A DNA stretch of 64,000 nt, from positions 44,647,890-44,711,889 of the forward strand of contig NC_083571.1 in assembly GCF_027579695.1 (NCBI RefSeq), written 5' to 3'. The stretch comes from Neoarius graeffei. Taxonomy: Eukaryota; Chordata; Actinopteri; Siluriformes; Ariidae. A model generated the notes under the pieces. That model saw only the letters and a list, made by a program, of their open reading frames with translations. It ran no database searches and was not told the origin of the DNA. This document shows positions 35,053 through 48,574 of the stretch, piece by piece. A program made the position numbers and the translations under genes. The number at the start of each line of letters is the position of its first letter. Position 1 is the stretch's first letter.

Positions 35053-36070
35053 CACTCACTGAGCACTTTATTAGGAACACCATACTAATACTGGGCAGGG
35101 CTCTCGAAACAGCATCAATTCTTCATGACATGGACTCCACAAACTGTTGGATACGTTCCTTTGAGATTCTGGTCCGTGTCGACGTGATTGCATCACGCGA
35201 TTCCTGCAGATATTTCAGGTACACTTTCATGCTGTGAATCTCCCTTTCTATAACACATCGCAAAGACGTTGGAGGAATGGATTCAGATCTGGTGAATGGG
35301 AAAGGTGTTGGGAAACATTGAACTAATTCGCATGTTCATGAAAGCAGTTTGAGACGACTGTTGCTTTGGGACATGGTGCTGAACGTAAGCATTAAAAGAT
35401 GGATAAATTGTGGTGGTCAGCAACGATATTCAAATATGCTGTGTCATTCGAGCAATGATCGATTGGTATTAACAGGCCCAAAGTGTGCCAAGAAAACATT
35501 CCCCACACCATTACACCACCTCCACCAGCCTGGACTGTTGACGCAAGGAAGGTTGTGTCCATTTATGCTGTTGGTGCCCACTGAAGCCTCACATTCCTGT
35601 TTTTTGGCTGAACCTGAAATGGTCTTCTACTGTTGAAACCCATCCGCCTCAAGGTTTCACATGTGCATTCTGAGATGCTTTTCTGCTCACCACAGTTGTA
35701 CAGAGTGGTTATTGTAGCCTTTGTGTCAGATCGAACCAACAAGGTGTTTCCGTCCACAGAACTGCTTGTTCCAGGATGTTTTTCTTTCCCTTTATTGCAC
35801 CATCCTGACTAAACTCAAGAGATTGTTCTGTGTGAAAATCCCAGGACATCAGCAGTTATAGAAATACTCAAAACAGCCCGTCTGGCACCAACAGTCATGC
35901 CACAGTCAAAATCACTGAGATCACACTTTCTGCCATTCTGCTGATGTGAAGCTCTTGACCTGTATCTGTGATTTTATGCATTGCACTGCTGCTGCAACAC
36001 AATTGGCTGATGAGAAAATTGCATGAATGAGCAGGTATAAAGGTGTTCCTAATAAAGTTGTTGGTGAGTG
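35053..36070 (-). mobile_element. Tc1-like element with CACTCACTGAGCACTTTATT ends
   Basis: Terminal inverted repeats: CACTCACTGAGCACTTTATT (35053) and AATAAAGTTGTTGGTGAGTG (to 36070). On the minus strand, transposase pieces are visible such as ATITTLYNCGEQKSISE and RRMGF-type residues (35757-35563), with many stops. Length about 1.0 kb means parts are deleted. A second fragment of this family lies at 2441-2747. Confidence 0.88.
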
Positions 36071-36202
36071 TTTAATATTTTATTATAATGTCACAGAAAA
36101 AGGAGGACCACCCCCCCCCCCAAATTTCTTGCCACGATTATTAGTTCTGTTTTTAAACAGTATTATACATTTAAGACATTTTTTTATATTTTAGATCTCA
36201 TA

Positions 36203-36331
36203 TTATCCATCCATTCACCCATCCATCCATTATCCATAACCACTTATCCTGTGCAGGGTCGCAGCCAAGCTGGAGCCTATCCCAGCTGACTATGGGTGAG
36301 AGGAAGGGTACACTCTGGACAAGTCGCCAGA
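36203..36331 (-). repeat. SINE 3'-end fragment with (CCAT)n tail
   Basis: Only the tail of the GGAT-type SINE remains (TTATCCTGTGCAGGGTCGCA …CTGGACAAGTCGCCAG). Confidence 0.9.
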
Positions 36332-38124
36332 TGATCTCATATCAGCAATGTCAAATTGATATAGGCCTATAAGCAAAATTAGATCTTATTTATTGATTTA
36401 AAGGCCGAATTCAGCAATTGTTTTTTCATGCAAAAAATAAATAAATAAAAGCAAAACAAATGAAGCAAGACAAACACATTGGCATACATACATGAGAAAA
36501 TCACTAACTTCTAGGATTTAAATGAACTCTGGTGTTAATTCTATAGCTACTGTAATACCGGTTAATAAACAATAATAGTGTAAAACCACGACCTACCTTT
36601 TTTGAGGATCAGTGTGTTTACTTCAGTACTGTTGTAGTTTCATTCTTGGTGTAGTATTTAGATACGAGCTATAAAATAGGCTGGTTGGCCTGTGGAACAG
36701 GCTGTTAGGGGTTTTGAGTTTGAAAATTATTAACTTGGTCAAATAATAAAATAAAATGGGTCTCATTCTTCACAGCTCCTCTGTACTGTTTGTTAGCTCC
36801 ATGTTAGCTCATGTCCAGGGAAGCTCTTACTGTTATTAATATTTTATTCCAGTGATTTATAGTTCTAATTTAATTGACCTATTTATAAAAATAAAAATAA
36901 AAATTATAAAAGGTTCTATATAGGCTATAAATGCTCAAACCATTTTGTCGTTGAACTTCGTTTAGATCAATGGCATGCAATGAAGATTTTAATAATCTTC
37001 TGTTTTGGGCTTGGATTTTTATTTCCTTGTCCATGTGAGTGTATAATTCTGTTTAATCGTGTATTTATGTGTCTGATTTCGGTGATGAATATCCCAAAGC
37101 TTCCTTCTAGTAAACTGAGAAATGATTACGCCCTTTTAGGTTTATTGCACATTTTGCATGCTTGTATTGCACTGAAGAAAAAAAAATGCACTTGCAGAAT
37201 TATGGGTTCAAATATAGCCTATATCTAAAATAAGTAAATAAATAAATAATAGTAATAATAATAATAAATCAGATGTGGTTGGAAATCTGGCAAAAATTAC
37301 AGAGTGCAAAATTTCCAGCATTTAAAAAAAATAGTCCATGAAGTCAGGGACTATACACAAACTATGAAATGTACAGAAATGAATTAAAATGTCGGCATTT
37401 TTCTGTGTATAAGGGTGAATGATATGCTTACTTCACTATAAGGAGTCAGGAGAATGAGATTAAGAGAGATATAAAATATGCACATTTTTGATTGCTTATA
37501 TAAACCTGCATTGGTTTAAACAGTGAAAGAGAATGAAACCCAACACCAGCCTGTGAGCCAAACAACATGTTCATTTATTATGCTACAATACAGTTAGTGA
37601 AATTGCATAATGTAAAATGTACAATACATAATGAATAATATGAATATACAAATTAATGAATCTACTGCTTGTGCTTACCTTTTGCACTGACTGTGCAAAA
37701 AAAATCCATATATATACATATGAGACAAAAATGACATGCACAAAAAAAGCAGTAATACAATTAACCTAAACAGCTCTCCAAGTCAACTGTAATAAAGTAT
37801 ATTTAATGTAAACAAACACATGACATGGTGAAATGGTATGCACAAGCCTCATCTGTGTCAGTAGGAATTACAGGACATTGTGTGTCTGGTTGGCTCTCAT
37901 TTATTTGTAGGTTTACTTTTAATGAGCTTTTAAATGCAGATATAAATAACAGTCTTCTCCTGGTCTGGTTTTAGTTCAGAAGGCAGTCTTGAAATCGTTT
38001 TGTGGAGAATTTAAGCCCCAGCTGCTAGTGTATGGAATTAAAACAAGTCAGTTTGCAAATAAAATAGAAATGAGAGATTTTCAAATCTAAACAACAACAA
38101 CAACAAGACTAGTATTAATACTAA

Positions 38125-38126
<2 letters not shown>
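36332..38126. other. No gene seen (about 1.8 kb)
   Basis: AT-rich, only short frames (longest 82 codons at 36980). No repeat family recognised. It lies downstream of the foxg1-like gene and could hold distal regulatory DNA, but nothing in the sequence shows it. Confidence 0.5.
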
Positions 38127-38198
<72 letters not shown>

Positions 38199-38266
38199 TC
38201 CTAAAAGTATTTCTGTGCACTATTGCTATGCTTTTCTTCTTCTTCTGCTTCTTTTTCTTCTTCTTA

Positions 38267-38300
<34 letters not shown>
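38127..38300. repeat. (GT)n, (CTT)n and (ATT)n microsatellites
   Basis: About 34 GT units (38127-38194), then CTT-rich (38231-38265) and ATT-rich (38264-38300) runs. Confidence 0.97.
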
Positions 38301-39441
38301 GTAAATTGTTCAGTGGCTCTTTAAAAGCAGCTAATTAACGGTTCTTGGCCTTCTATAACGTGCTCCACCTGAAACCCTTGATGATAAGGCTCTGTTAGGG
38401 TTCTCCTGTACATAGAACCTTCAAGGTTTCCCTCTAAGAGTTAGAACTTTAGGCTCAAAGCGGACGGAGCGAAATACAAAGTGTGCATGCGCAGTCGTAC
38501 ACGCAGTGTTTCGTGCCAACACTAATGATGGGCATGGATCCCTGGTATGGTCCCTCTCCTGCACCGCTGTATGCACAGCTGGACTCTTTTAGATTTCACA
38601 GTTAATGCACGCTGAGAGTCTAATTTCAGTTTTAAATAAATAAATATATGATTATAATAAATATGATTAAAGATCATTTAAAAATCATTTAGGCATGCAG
38701 TCTAAATTCGATCTAATATTATGTGCAAAGTTGTTTCTCAGCTGTAATAAAAAAAATATGCAGCAGACCTAGTGTCAGAAGAGAACTTTTTGTTTGTTTG
38801 AAAGGGCGTGAATTGTGTTCAAAGGGATGAGCTAAATGTTCTCCAGCAAACATCATCACACAAGGGGAAAGCAGTTTATAAGGAATTTAGTCCTTTCTGT
38901 TCATCAGAAACACAATCACTGCTGTCTCAAGCCCAGCGCTTGTGAAAGAAAAGATACAACACAATTCTGTCACATTTCCTACAAAAGGAGGTGTAAAGTG
39001 CAGCATCTCTGACCTCAACCCCTTCTGGTTTTACAAGCTGAATTAGAGCACAGAGTTTTATTATAGGGGGAGTTAAAGGCTGTAAACATGGAGGAAATGG
39101 GAAATGAGTTCACTTCGGTATAAAACATGTTTCTAATGGATTGTGCTTTTATTTTAGCCTATATTCTTTTTTTTTCTTTTTTTAGGACAGTGATAAGACA
39201 TCTACATACTCAGACCACATTTTCCTCCCATTTTTACACCCACCAGCCATTAATTTGGTTAATAACAAAACTCATCATTTATTCCACACTGTAGCCGAAA
39301 GCTGAATTTGAACAGTAAAATCTCTATTTAATTTAAATTTTTGAAGAGACTATTTGTATTTTGAGAATTAAAACCTGAATTTAATGTAATTTCTCTTTGA
39401 GCAATTGGAAAAAAATATCTGAATTATTATTTTAAATACAG
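38301..39441. other. No gene seen
   Basis: Mixed DNA with no recognised feature. Confidence 0.5.
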
Positions 39442-39787
39442 GCGGCACAGTGGTGTAGTGGTTAGCGCTGTCGCCTCACAGCAAGAAGGTCCGGGTTCGA
39501 GCCCCGTGGCCGGCGAGGGCCTTTCTGTGCGGAGTTTGCATGTTGTCTGCGTGGGTTTCCTCCGGGTGCTCTGGTTTCCCCCAAAGACATGCAGGTTAGG
39601 TTAACTGGTGACTCTAAATTGACTGTGAGTGTGAATGGTTGTCTGTGTCTATGTGTCAGCCCTGTGATGACCTGGCGACTTGTCCAGGGTGTACCCCGCC
39701 TTTCGCCCGTAGTCAGCTGGGATAGGCTCCAGCTTGCCTGTGACCCTGTAGAACAGGATAAAGCGGCTAGAGATAATGAGATGAGAT
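39442..39787 (+). repeat. tRNA-headed SINE (type 1 tail)
   Basis: GGCGGCACAGTGGTGTAGTGG head, core with two small deletions, tail ending GAGATGAGAT. Confidence 0.95.
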
Positions 39788-39824
39788 TTTAAACACATTC
39801 ATCTGGACTATGAAATGCACTTTG

Positions 39825-40324
39825 CAGAGCATTTTTTAACATAGTTACTGGGAGACCAGTGGCCAGATTTGGTCTCCTATTCAATGGCAAACCAGCTTCA
39901 CTGGGAGACCAAATTTTAAACCAAGTTATGTCTTATCATTTGGTTCAATCAATTGCAATTAATTAACCAAGTACCATGTAAGTATACATTTAACAAGGAA
40001 ATGAAGATCTATGTTATAAGATATACACACAAGATCATGTTGGTTAAGAAAAACAAAACTAAAATTTGGTTACTGAGATGGCTGATGTCAGAATCCGATG
40101 TCATTACTGTGTAACTTTGAGTGTCTTTGACATAACATTTGTGCTTGGTAATTGCTCTTGATAGCTGTGTAGTCACTGTGGTGTGTTTGTCTGTATGGTG
40201 ATTGGTGAACCATTTTGCATCACAGAATATGCCGCAGCGGTGCAGCCACATGGACTCTGGGGCCTGTGATTGTATTGCCCAGACCAGTTGGTCTCCTAGT
40301 GGAAAATCCTTAAAAAATGCTCTG
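39825..40324. mobile_element. 500-bp MITE with CAGAGCATTTTTTAA ends
   Basis: Inverted ends CAGAGCATTTTTTAA / TTAAAAAATGCTCTG plus subterminal CTGGGAGACCA / TGGTCTCC. CAGAG-type ends suggest hAT, but no matching 8-bp flank is seen. No coding capacity. Confidence 0.65.
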
Positions 40325-40802
40325 ATAGCAACACAAACTTTATAGGCCTATCTGATTTAAACAAACAAACAAACAAACAAACAAACAAACAAATAAATGA
40401 GTCAGGTTTTAGGTAGGTAGGAAGTTGCTTTCTTTCATTTATTCCATGAAATATATATATATATATATAAGATTTTTCTAATTTCTTTTTCTACCCATAT
40501 ATAAATGAAATACTGTGATGATGATTTAGCTTCATAGATTTATATTGAAATATATTAGGGGAGGATTTCTGGAGCCAATACCCTACTGATAAACAAATAG
40601 CGTGTATAAAACTACAATAAATACATAGTTGATGTAGACCAGAATGGATCCAGCCAACTTGCAGTGTTGTTTGGTGGGTTGAGTATTTTTACAGTTCAAG
40701 AGTTTGTGATTCATGCTGATTGACTGGGTGTTCAAACAGATGCATATAGATGTTTATGTATTTGTTTTGACTTATTGGTGTATTTCATCATCATCATCAT
40801 CA

Positions 40803-40840
<38 letters not shown>

Positions 40841-41819
40841 GGTGGTGGTAGAAAGTAAATGATCAGCACTGGAGTCAGTACAGAGTCGGTTCACTGAATC
40901 AGCTCTTTTAGGTGAACGTTGAGAGATGACTCGTGTATGAGCTGCCATTTTCTTTCTCTTTTTTTTGTCTGTTTGTTTCTTATATGTAGGCATTGTCTCT
41001 ACTCATTCATTTGCTCATTCATCTTCAGTAACCTTCTCCTGAAAGCTATTTTCAACCTCCAAGCTGTCCTTTTCCGTGAATCGTGAAGCACGCATGTTTT
41101 TACTAGTTTGCACTTGTTTTTCTCAAACTGAATACACAGTTCAAACATTTACAGTCTAGGTTTTAAAAAACGCAAAGCATACGAACCTCTGGGCTAACAG
41201 GCACATCAGCTAAATTCAAGGTAAATTGGAGTCAGGCCCTAAAAATTCACAGAAAGTCTGGTTACTCACAGTGTCTGCTCTGCTTAAGAAAGATGTGTTG
41301 ATGTGAACCAGTGCATTTCAGAGGACACGACTGAGCAGGAGTCATGGTTTTGGGATGTGAGGCTGTGTCAGGGCCTGGACAGCTTGAAATTATTGAAGGA
41401 ACAGTGAATTGTAAAGGTGGCACGAAATATTACAGGAGAGTGTCAGGGTAGTGCTTTGTCACCTGAAGCTGAAAGCCGGATGATGCACCAATACAGTCAA
41501 CTAAAACACACTGACATTCGATCATTTTATAATGGCCAAGTATGAATCCAGAGCTTATCCCATTTCAGATGCGAATGCATGACTTGAAAAAGGCTGTACG
41601 TGCATGAAATCCTGGTAAACACCAAACTGATTGTTGAACTGAAATAGCTTAGTGTAGGGAATAATCATCTCAAATTCCTCCTCATTGTGCAAGGCTCATC
41701 TGCAGCTACAGTAAACATTTGGTGCAGGTTATTATCCTCATCATCATCATCATCATCACTTGATCCTGGATGAAAATCAGACAATATATATATTTTTTTT
41801 TAAATCAGCCTATACAAAA
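40325..41819. other. No gene seen; AAAC, AT, ATC and ATT microsatellites
   Basis: (AAAC)n at 40360-40391, (AT)n at about 40450-40468, (ATC)n/(ATT)n at 40787-40840, ATC run at about 41736-41758. The 41220-41700 part has no recognised repeat or frame. Confidence 0.55.
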
Positions 41820-42192
41820 GAAGAAGAAGAACTTTATTCATCACATGCTTGTGAAATTCCTCTCTGCATTTAACCCATCTGAAGCAGTGAACACACACAT
41901 GCAAGCAATGAGCACACGCACATACCCAGAGCAGTGGGCAGCCATGCTAACAGCGCCCGGGGAGCAGTTGGGAGTTCGGTGCCTCGCTCAAGGGCACCTC
42001 AGCCCAAGGCTGTCCCATATTAACTTAACCGCATGTCTTTGGACTGTGGGGGAAACCAGAGCACCCGGAGGAAACCCACACAGACACGGGGAGAACATGC
42101 AAACTCCACACAGAAAGGCCCTCGCCGGCCGCTGGGCTCGAACCCAGAACCTATTTGCTGTGAGGCAACCATGCTAACTATTTACACCGCCC
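41820..42192 (-). repeat. tRNA-headed SINE, type 2 tail, near full length
   Basis: GAAGAAGAAGAAC terminal run, type 2 tail, then core and head in reverse (GTGAGGCAACCATGC). Best copy of this subfamily in the window. Confidence 0.9.
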
Positions 42193-42244
42193 ATAGAGAA
42201 TAGAAAAATATTTTTCTTGCAACTTTTTTCAGTCCGTAAAGAAA

Positions 42245-42808
42245 TGGTTAGGAGTATTTGGTGTGGAAGAACACTCTGCAGATAAGATTGGAAACCCTTC
42301 CATAAAGAAATAAAGAGACCTTTTTTTCTACCTGCATCTCTGGCAGGAAGAGGAGGGCCATGACCACCACCCTGTGGAGGAAACCTTGTTTCTGCGACAA
42401 GCTTATTCTTTCAGTAACTACCCACAGTCTGTGACCATAGATGAAGATAAAAATATAGACTGACTGGTAAATAGAGAGATTTTCTGCCAGCTGAGCTCCT
42501 ATTTCACCACAGACCCATACAGTGACTATAACACTGCCACTGTCCTGTGCCGATTTTCCCAAAAGCATCATAGCACAAAGATCATCGTTAAATGGTCGAG
42601 GAAGCAGCACAATGAACACTCTCTCTCCTAGTTAAGATGCTCTTAGTGTTTAAGAGGGTTTTGGGAAACCCACCACTGATCTGTTTCTCAATCTTACCCT
42701 TCCTTTTTCCATTATTTGTGAATTCAATCCCAAGATACATCAACTCCTTCACCATGGCCAAGGACTCTCCCCTCACCAAAAAGGAGCATCGCACTCTTTT
42801 AGAGAGAT
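42245..42808 (-). pseudogene. LINE reverse transcriptase C-terminal fragment
   Basis: On the minus strand, VRGESLAMVKELMYLGIEFT with NGKRKGKIEKQI (42800 downward) followed by YGHRLWVVTERISLSQ and FLHRVV (about 42450-42360). This is the LINE post-RT region (…EFKYLG…YGHELWVVTER type). Stops and frame changes throughout. Confidence 0.7.
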
Positions 42809-42809
42809 A

Positions 42810-43545
42810 CAGCGGATATAAAAAGTGTACACACCCCATTAAAATGATAGGTTTTTCTGATGTAAAAAAAACCGAGACCATGATAAATAATTTCAAAACT
42901 TTTCCCACCTTTAATGTTACCTATAACTTGTACAATTCAGTTGAAAAACAAACAAATCTGTTAGGGGGGAAAAACATAAAAAATAAAAAATAAAAACCAT
43001 ACAATAAGCTGGTTGCATATGTGTGCACACCCTTAAACTAATACTTTGTTGAAGCACCTTTTGATTTAATTACAACATTCAGTATTTTTGTGTTCACACC
43101 TGCCATCAAATAAAATGACTCTGATTCACCCCAAATAAAGTTCAGACATTTACTCAGTTGCATCCTCCAGCAAAAGCCAGGGTTCACAGAAAGCTTACAA
43201 AGCATCAAAGGGATCTCATTGTTGAAAGGTATCAGTCAGGAGAAGGGGACAAAAACATTTCCACGACATTAGATATACCATGGAGCACAGTGAAGACCAT
43301 CATCAAGAAGTAGAGAAAATATGGGACAACAGTGACATTACCGAGAACTGAACGTCCCTCCAAACTTGATGAAAAGACAAGATGAAAACTGGTCAGGGAG
43401 GCTGCCAAGAGGCCTACAGCAACACTGAAGGAGCTACAGGAATTTCTGGCAAGTACTGGTTGTGTACTACATGTGACAACAATCTCCCGTATTCTCCATA
43501 TGTCTGGACTATGGGGTAGAGTGAAAGAAAAACATCCAGGCCTGT
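42810..43545 (+). mobile_element. Tc1-like element (family C), 5' half
   Basis: Begins TA|CAGCGGATATAAAAAGTG. It continues with the Tc1-style helix-turn-helix region in broken frames (AAGGGATCTCATTGTTGAAAG …, AGGCCTACAGCAACACTGAAG). It stops near 43545 before the catalytic core. Inserted in the LINE fragment. Confidence 0.75.
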
Positions 43546-43639
43546 TTTCTTTTCTTTGGTTAGCAGCGAGCTCTCCTTTGATTTCCTTTTAATAATTTGC
43601 TTATTATACTGTATCAGTCAACAGTTTGGACACAGTGAT

Positions 43640-44616
43640 GGCAAGCCGTCCTGGCCCAGATGCAGCAAAACAGGCCCAAACCATGATACTACCACCACCA
43701 TGTTTCACACATGGGATAAGGCTCTTATGCTGGAATGTAGTGTTTTCCTTTCTCCAAACATAAAGCTTCTCATTTAAACCAAAAAGTTCTATTTTGGTCT
43801 CATCCATTCACAAAACATTTTTCCATTGTCCACGTGATCTTTAGCAAACTGCAGACGAGCAGCAATGTTCTTTTTGGAGAGCAGTGGCTTTCTCCTTGCA
43901 ACCCTGCCATGCACACCATTGTTGTTCAGTGTTCTCCTGATGGCGGACTCATGAACATTAACATTAGCCAATGTGAGAGAGGCCTTCAGTTGCTTAGAAG
44001 TTACCCTGGGGTCCTTTGTGACCTCGCTGACTATTACACGCCTTGCTCTTGAAGTGATCTTTGTTGGTCGACCACTCCTGGGGAGGGTAACAATGGTCTT
44101 GAATTTCCTCCATTTGTACACAATCTGTCTGACTGTGGATTGGTGGAGTCCAAACTCTTTAGAGATGGTTTTGTCACCTTTTCCAGCCTGATGAGCATCA
44201 ACAACACTTTTTCTGAGGTCCTCAGAAATCTCCTTTGTTCATGCCATGATACACTTCCACAAACACGTGTTGTGAAGATCAGACTTTGATAGATCCCTGT
44301 TCTTTAAATAAAACAGGGTGCCCACTCACACCTGATTGTCATCCCATTGATTGAAAACACCTGACTCTAATTTCACCTTCAAATTAACTGCTAATCCTAG
44401 AGGTTCACATACTTTTGCCACTCACAGATATGTAATATTGGATCATTTTCCTCAATAAATAAATGGCCAAGTGTAATATTTTTGTCTCATTTTTTAAACT
44501 GGGTTCTCTTGATCTTCTTTTAGGACTCGTGAAAATCTGATGATGTTTTAGGGTCATATTTATGCAGAAATATAGAAAATTCTAAAGGGTTTACAAACTT
44601 TCAAGCACCACTGTAC
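43640..44616 (-). mobile_element. Tc1-like element (family B), 3'-truncated copy
   Basis: Keeps the outer end CTTTCAAGCACCACTG at 44616, 5' TIR and most of the transposase N-terminal half (KWRKFKTIVTLPRSGRPTKI, then WMRPK/MDETKIELFGLNEK and VWACFAASGPG). The 3' half after the second catalytic block is missing. Confidence 0.9.
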
Positions 44617-45944
44617 ATATATGCACATGTACTGAGAAAACTCAGTTGCTGTGCACCTAGACCATCACTTCTGGCAAACCAATCAATTGTCATGACCTAG
44701 TAGACAAAATAAAAGAAAGAGAACTTTTTTTTAAATGTGCATTTTTGTTATCATAAGCATTTTTAAATACCTTATGTCAGAAAGCTCACTTTCTGTATTT
44801 CATTGTGGAATGGAAGCTTTTCTACGATGGCTGATCATTTGATTTTGTTTTCTGTCAGGTCCCAGAAACTTTCCTCAGAGTGTCATCATGGACACAGGGG
44901 CCTTTCCGCATACCAAGTCATCAGTGTGCTTGATGACTTGTAAACTAATTGGGCTAAGGACACTTGCATTTGTGCAACCGTGACCCCTACTATAGGGCAG
45001 GGGTAGAGGTTAAGCAAACTGAGACAGTAATCCTGCCATTCTGATAGTGCATTCAGTGGTAAATCACATTTTTAAGTACTTCAGTGGAAGTGAGATCACC
45101 TAAAAGTTCATAGGGATTCAAATGAACAAGTGCAATCTCATTGAATTCACAAGAATTCCACTATAAGGCTTAAGTTATACCCACGAAGCCTGCCCTTGTT
45201 CCTGTAGAGGTATTTTTCTGATTATATTAAATTAATCAATGGATAGCTTGATAGATGGTTAAGATAATTAAAGGAGAACTGAAGGCAAATTATTTATTAT
45301 CAAAATTCTATTTATCTCATTTTATTAAATATAGGAATTCATTTCTGATAGCTATTTTGTCACTGCTATAGCAAGTTAGGAGTGTTTGAAATATGCTATG
45401 TAACATATCAGTCCGTATGTCAAAGCAATGGCCATAAACGAGATTAGCTGAGACCTGTGCGAGACATCGTAGGATGGAAGTAAAACGTACAGCGGAAATC
45501 AAAGTGACCAACATCTGTCAACATTGTCAAAAGACACGCACGCCTTCTTTCAAATGCTGATGTAATTAAGCCGGAAGTTTTGTTTGTTTTGATAGCAATT
45601 GGGAAAGTTTGAAAAAAGTCAGCAGTAATCGTCATTTAAACTCATTTTTGTGCAATATTTCATTTGGAAAACAGTTTTCAAAATGGCGGCACTGACACCT
45701 GGCTGACACTTCACGTTTCAAAGTCTCGCACAAGTCTCGTGAAGATCGCGCGGATAAGCGACGCCTGCTGTGGACCAAACAAACTAAATTCAGCATGGCT
45801 AAAAACCGAATAGGCTGATAAGTATAATATTTAATTGCAATTAGTTGCCAATACGAGTCACGATATAAGGTTCCTAAAACCGAAGACGTAATTGAATAAC
45901 ATGTTAATTAAGAAATAAAGCAAGTTTAAAAATGACTTCAGTTC
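44617..45944. other. No gene seen; possible TTAA element end at 45266
   Basis: At 45266 TTAAAGGAGAACTGAAGGC resembles a Kolobok-type MITE start. The following 650 bp (GC-richer, with AAAATGGCGGCACTGACACC at about 45680) reads like element interior, but a matching right end is not found. Confidence 0.4.
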
Positions 45945-46288
45945 ATATCATTATCTCTAGCCACTTTATCCTGTTCTACAGGGTCGCAGGCAAGCTGGAG
46001 CCTATCCCAGCTGACTATGGGCAAAAGGCAGGGTACACCCTGGACAAGTTGCCAGGTCATCATAGGGCTGACACATAGACACAGACAACCATTCACATCT
46101 ACAGTCAATTTAGAGTCACCAGTTAACCTAACCTGCATGTCTTTGGACTGTGGGGGAAACCGGAGCAAACCCATGCGGACAACATGCAAACTCCACACAG
46201 AAAGGCAATCGCCGGCCACAGGGCTCGAACCCAGACCTTCTTGCTGTGAGGCAACAGCACTAACCACTATACCACCGTGCCACCCACA
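45945..46288 (-). repeat. tRNA-headed SINE (type 1 tail)
   Basis: Complete but with several small deletions; head ends ACCGTGCCACCC. Confidence 0.94.
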
Positions 46289-47149
46289 CACCCCCTCCTT
46301 TAAAGTCAAAATCAAATGGCTTGTTGTCGAGAATTTGGATTCATCAGTAGACATTGCTGGTGGAATTGTAGCCTGCACTGCAGTATCCAGCAGCATTGGC
46401 AATGCTAAATTTAGACATCACATTTAGACGTCGCATAGTTGACATCACATAGTTGACAAATTTTGGGCTTTTTGGCTTGCCATGTCCATTGGTATCAACC
46501 TATTATCACCCAGGGTCATGTGCGTGAAGAGAATGGGCTGCCACTTTGTTTCATCATACTGACTACTTACCATAGTTAATCACGCAGATGTAATCATGTT
46601 ACATAGTTGACATGTAAAAAAGGTATGCTTCAATTTTTACACACTCAACTCCATGCAAAAATTATAAAAGCAGTGCACACGATTGTGTGTACAGTACAAG
46701 ATGTTGTTCTGTTGCCCTGCCAGATAACATGAGACAGGCGAACCTTTTACTTGAGTAACCATTGCAACGCGGGAGCTGAATTCAACACCATCACAAAGTT
46801 GACCGCAGGTTCATGGGACACCTATTTTGGCTGAGCTGCAGTGGAAATGATTAATAGCTGCATCAAGTTTAGGTGTATTTTCTTTAAACACGCTCATATC
46901 CATGACAAGCACAGAGGATAATCTTGTCTACTGACTTTCAGTGGAGAAATAACACTGTTAGTTCAAACCAACATTGCACATAGGACAAGCCAAGTTGGCC
47001 ATTTTCACACTTATTTTGTTTTTTTTTCCCAACAACTTAGAAATGTCAGAGAGGTCTGCTGAATTTTTTCACAGTAGGCCCCAGGGAGTTCTTGTTGTAT
47101 GTACAGGTTTTAGATGTATCCACATTACACAGGCCTAGAGATGACTGTG
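46289..47149. other. No gene seen; unclassified repeated phrases
   Basis: CATAGTTGACAT-like phrases recur at 46434-46455 and 46600-46615. No frame or known element. Confidence 0.45.
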
Positions 47150-47239
47150 GGACACAAATTCCTCAGTATTCACAGAAACACTCATAAATCAGCCTGTTCT
47201 GGAAGGACCCTGACTCTGCAACACTATTAAGCAAGCAAC

Positions 47240-48215
47240 ATGAAAACCAAGGAGCACTCCAAACAGGTCAGAGACAAAGTTGTGGAGAAGTATAGATCAG
47301 GGTTGGGTTATAAAAAAAAAGTATCCGAAACTTTGAATATCCCAGGGAGCACCATTAAATCCATTTTAGCAAAATGAATATGGCACCACTACAAACCTGA
47401 CAAGAGAAGGCCGCCCACCAAAGCTCACAGACCAGGCAAGGACGGCATTAATCAGAAATGCAACAAAGACACCAAAGATAACACTGAAGGAGCTGCAAAG
47501 ATCCACAGCGGAGGGAGTATCTGTCCATAGGACCACTTTAAGCTGTACACCCCACAGAGCGGGGCTTTATTAAAAGTGGCCAGAAAACAAAGCCACTGCT
47601 TAAAGAAAAAAAAGAAAAAAGGAAACGTTTGGAGTTTGCCCAACAGCATGTGGCAGACTCCCCAAACACATGGAAGAAGATTCTCTGGTCAGATGAGACT
47701 AAAATTGAACTTTTTGGCCATTATGGGAAATGCCATGTGTGGCACAAACCCAACACTTCCCATCACCCTGAGAACACCATTTATACAGTGAAGCATGGTG
47801 GTGGCAGCATCATGCTGTGGGGATGTTTTCATCTGCAGGGACAGGAAAGCTGGCCAGGATTGAAGGAAATGTGGATGATACTAAACACAGGGCAATTCTG
47901 GAGGAAAACCTGTTTGAGTCAGCCAAAGGTTTGCGACTGGGATGAAGGTTCACGTTCCAGCAGGACAATGACCCTAAACATACTGCTAAAGCTACACTGG
48001 AGTGGTTTAAAGGGAAACATTTAAATGTCTTGGAATAGCCTAATCAAAGCCCAGACCTCAATCCAATTGAGAATCTGTGTCATAACTTGAAGATTGCTGT
48101 ACACCAACTCAGCCCATCTAACTTGAAGGAGTTGGAGCAGTTTTGCCTTGAGGAATGGGCAAAAATCCCAGTGGCTAGATGTGCTAAGCTAATAAAGACA
48201 TACAGTAGCCCAAGA
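47240..48215 (+). pseudogene. Tc1-like transposase (family D), frameshifted
   Basis: Starts MKTKEHSKQVRDKVVEKYRS. The DNA-binding half has a stop near 47376. The catalytic part reads WSDETKIELFGHYGK (first D), GGGSIMLWGCF, then in other frames the QQDNDP block, the [15 protein letters not shown] block (with D and E) and a C-terminal [18 protein letters not shown]. Several frameshifts (near 47600, 47840, 47960) and a stop at 48038. It belongs to the DD34E Tc1 group and is inactive. Confidence 0.88.
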
Positions 48216-48229
48216 GACTTGCAGCTGTA

Positions 48230-48557
48230 TGCAGAAGTCAGAGCGGGTGGGTGGAGCACAGAAGTACGGCAGGCCAGAACTGAGTTCCAAAAACTCTTTT
48301 ATTTTAGCTTTTCAGCTTTGACTTTTCACACTCTCCCAGTCACATGCGCGCACACACACACACACACACAAATCATCTGGTGCGGGAGAGAACTCCCTTC
48401 CTCTGACCTCTCTCTCCTTATATATGTAGGGCGTGGTTGCTGGGAAGACACACAAACACAGGTTAATTCACATCAGGTGTAGTGATTCTGCCACTTACCT
48501 TCCCTGACTCCGCCCTCCGGTCACAGACCGACGCTTGACCACGCCCCCACTGCCACA
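48230..48557 (-). repeat. 3' LTR of Gmr1-like copy 2
   Basis: 328 bp, TG…CA, with a longer CA run than the 5' LTR. A purine-rich GGTGGAGGTA (element sense) adjoins it as polypurine tract. Confidence 0.92.
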
Positions 48558-48574
48558 TACCTCCACCGCCCGAC

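Noticed and set aside
41770-42177. 135-codon plus-strand frame
   Set aside because: Translation of a reverse-oriented type 2 SINE.
45266-46440. Complete TTAA element from 45266 to about 46300
   Set aside because: The left end looks right (TTAAAGGAGAACTG) but no convincing inverted right end could be located; the CCTCCTTTAA near 46290 matches poorly.
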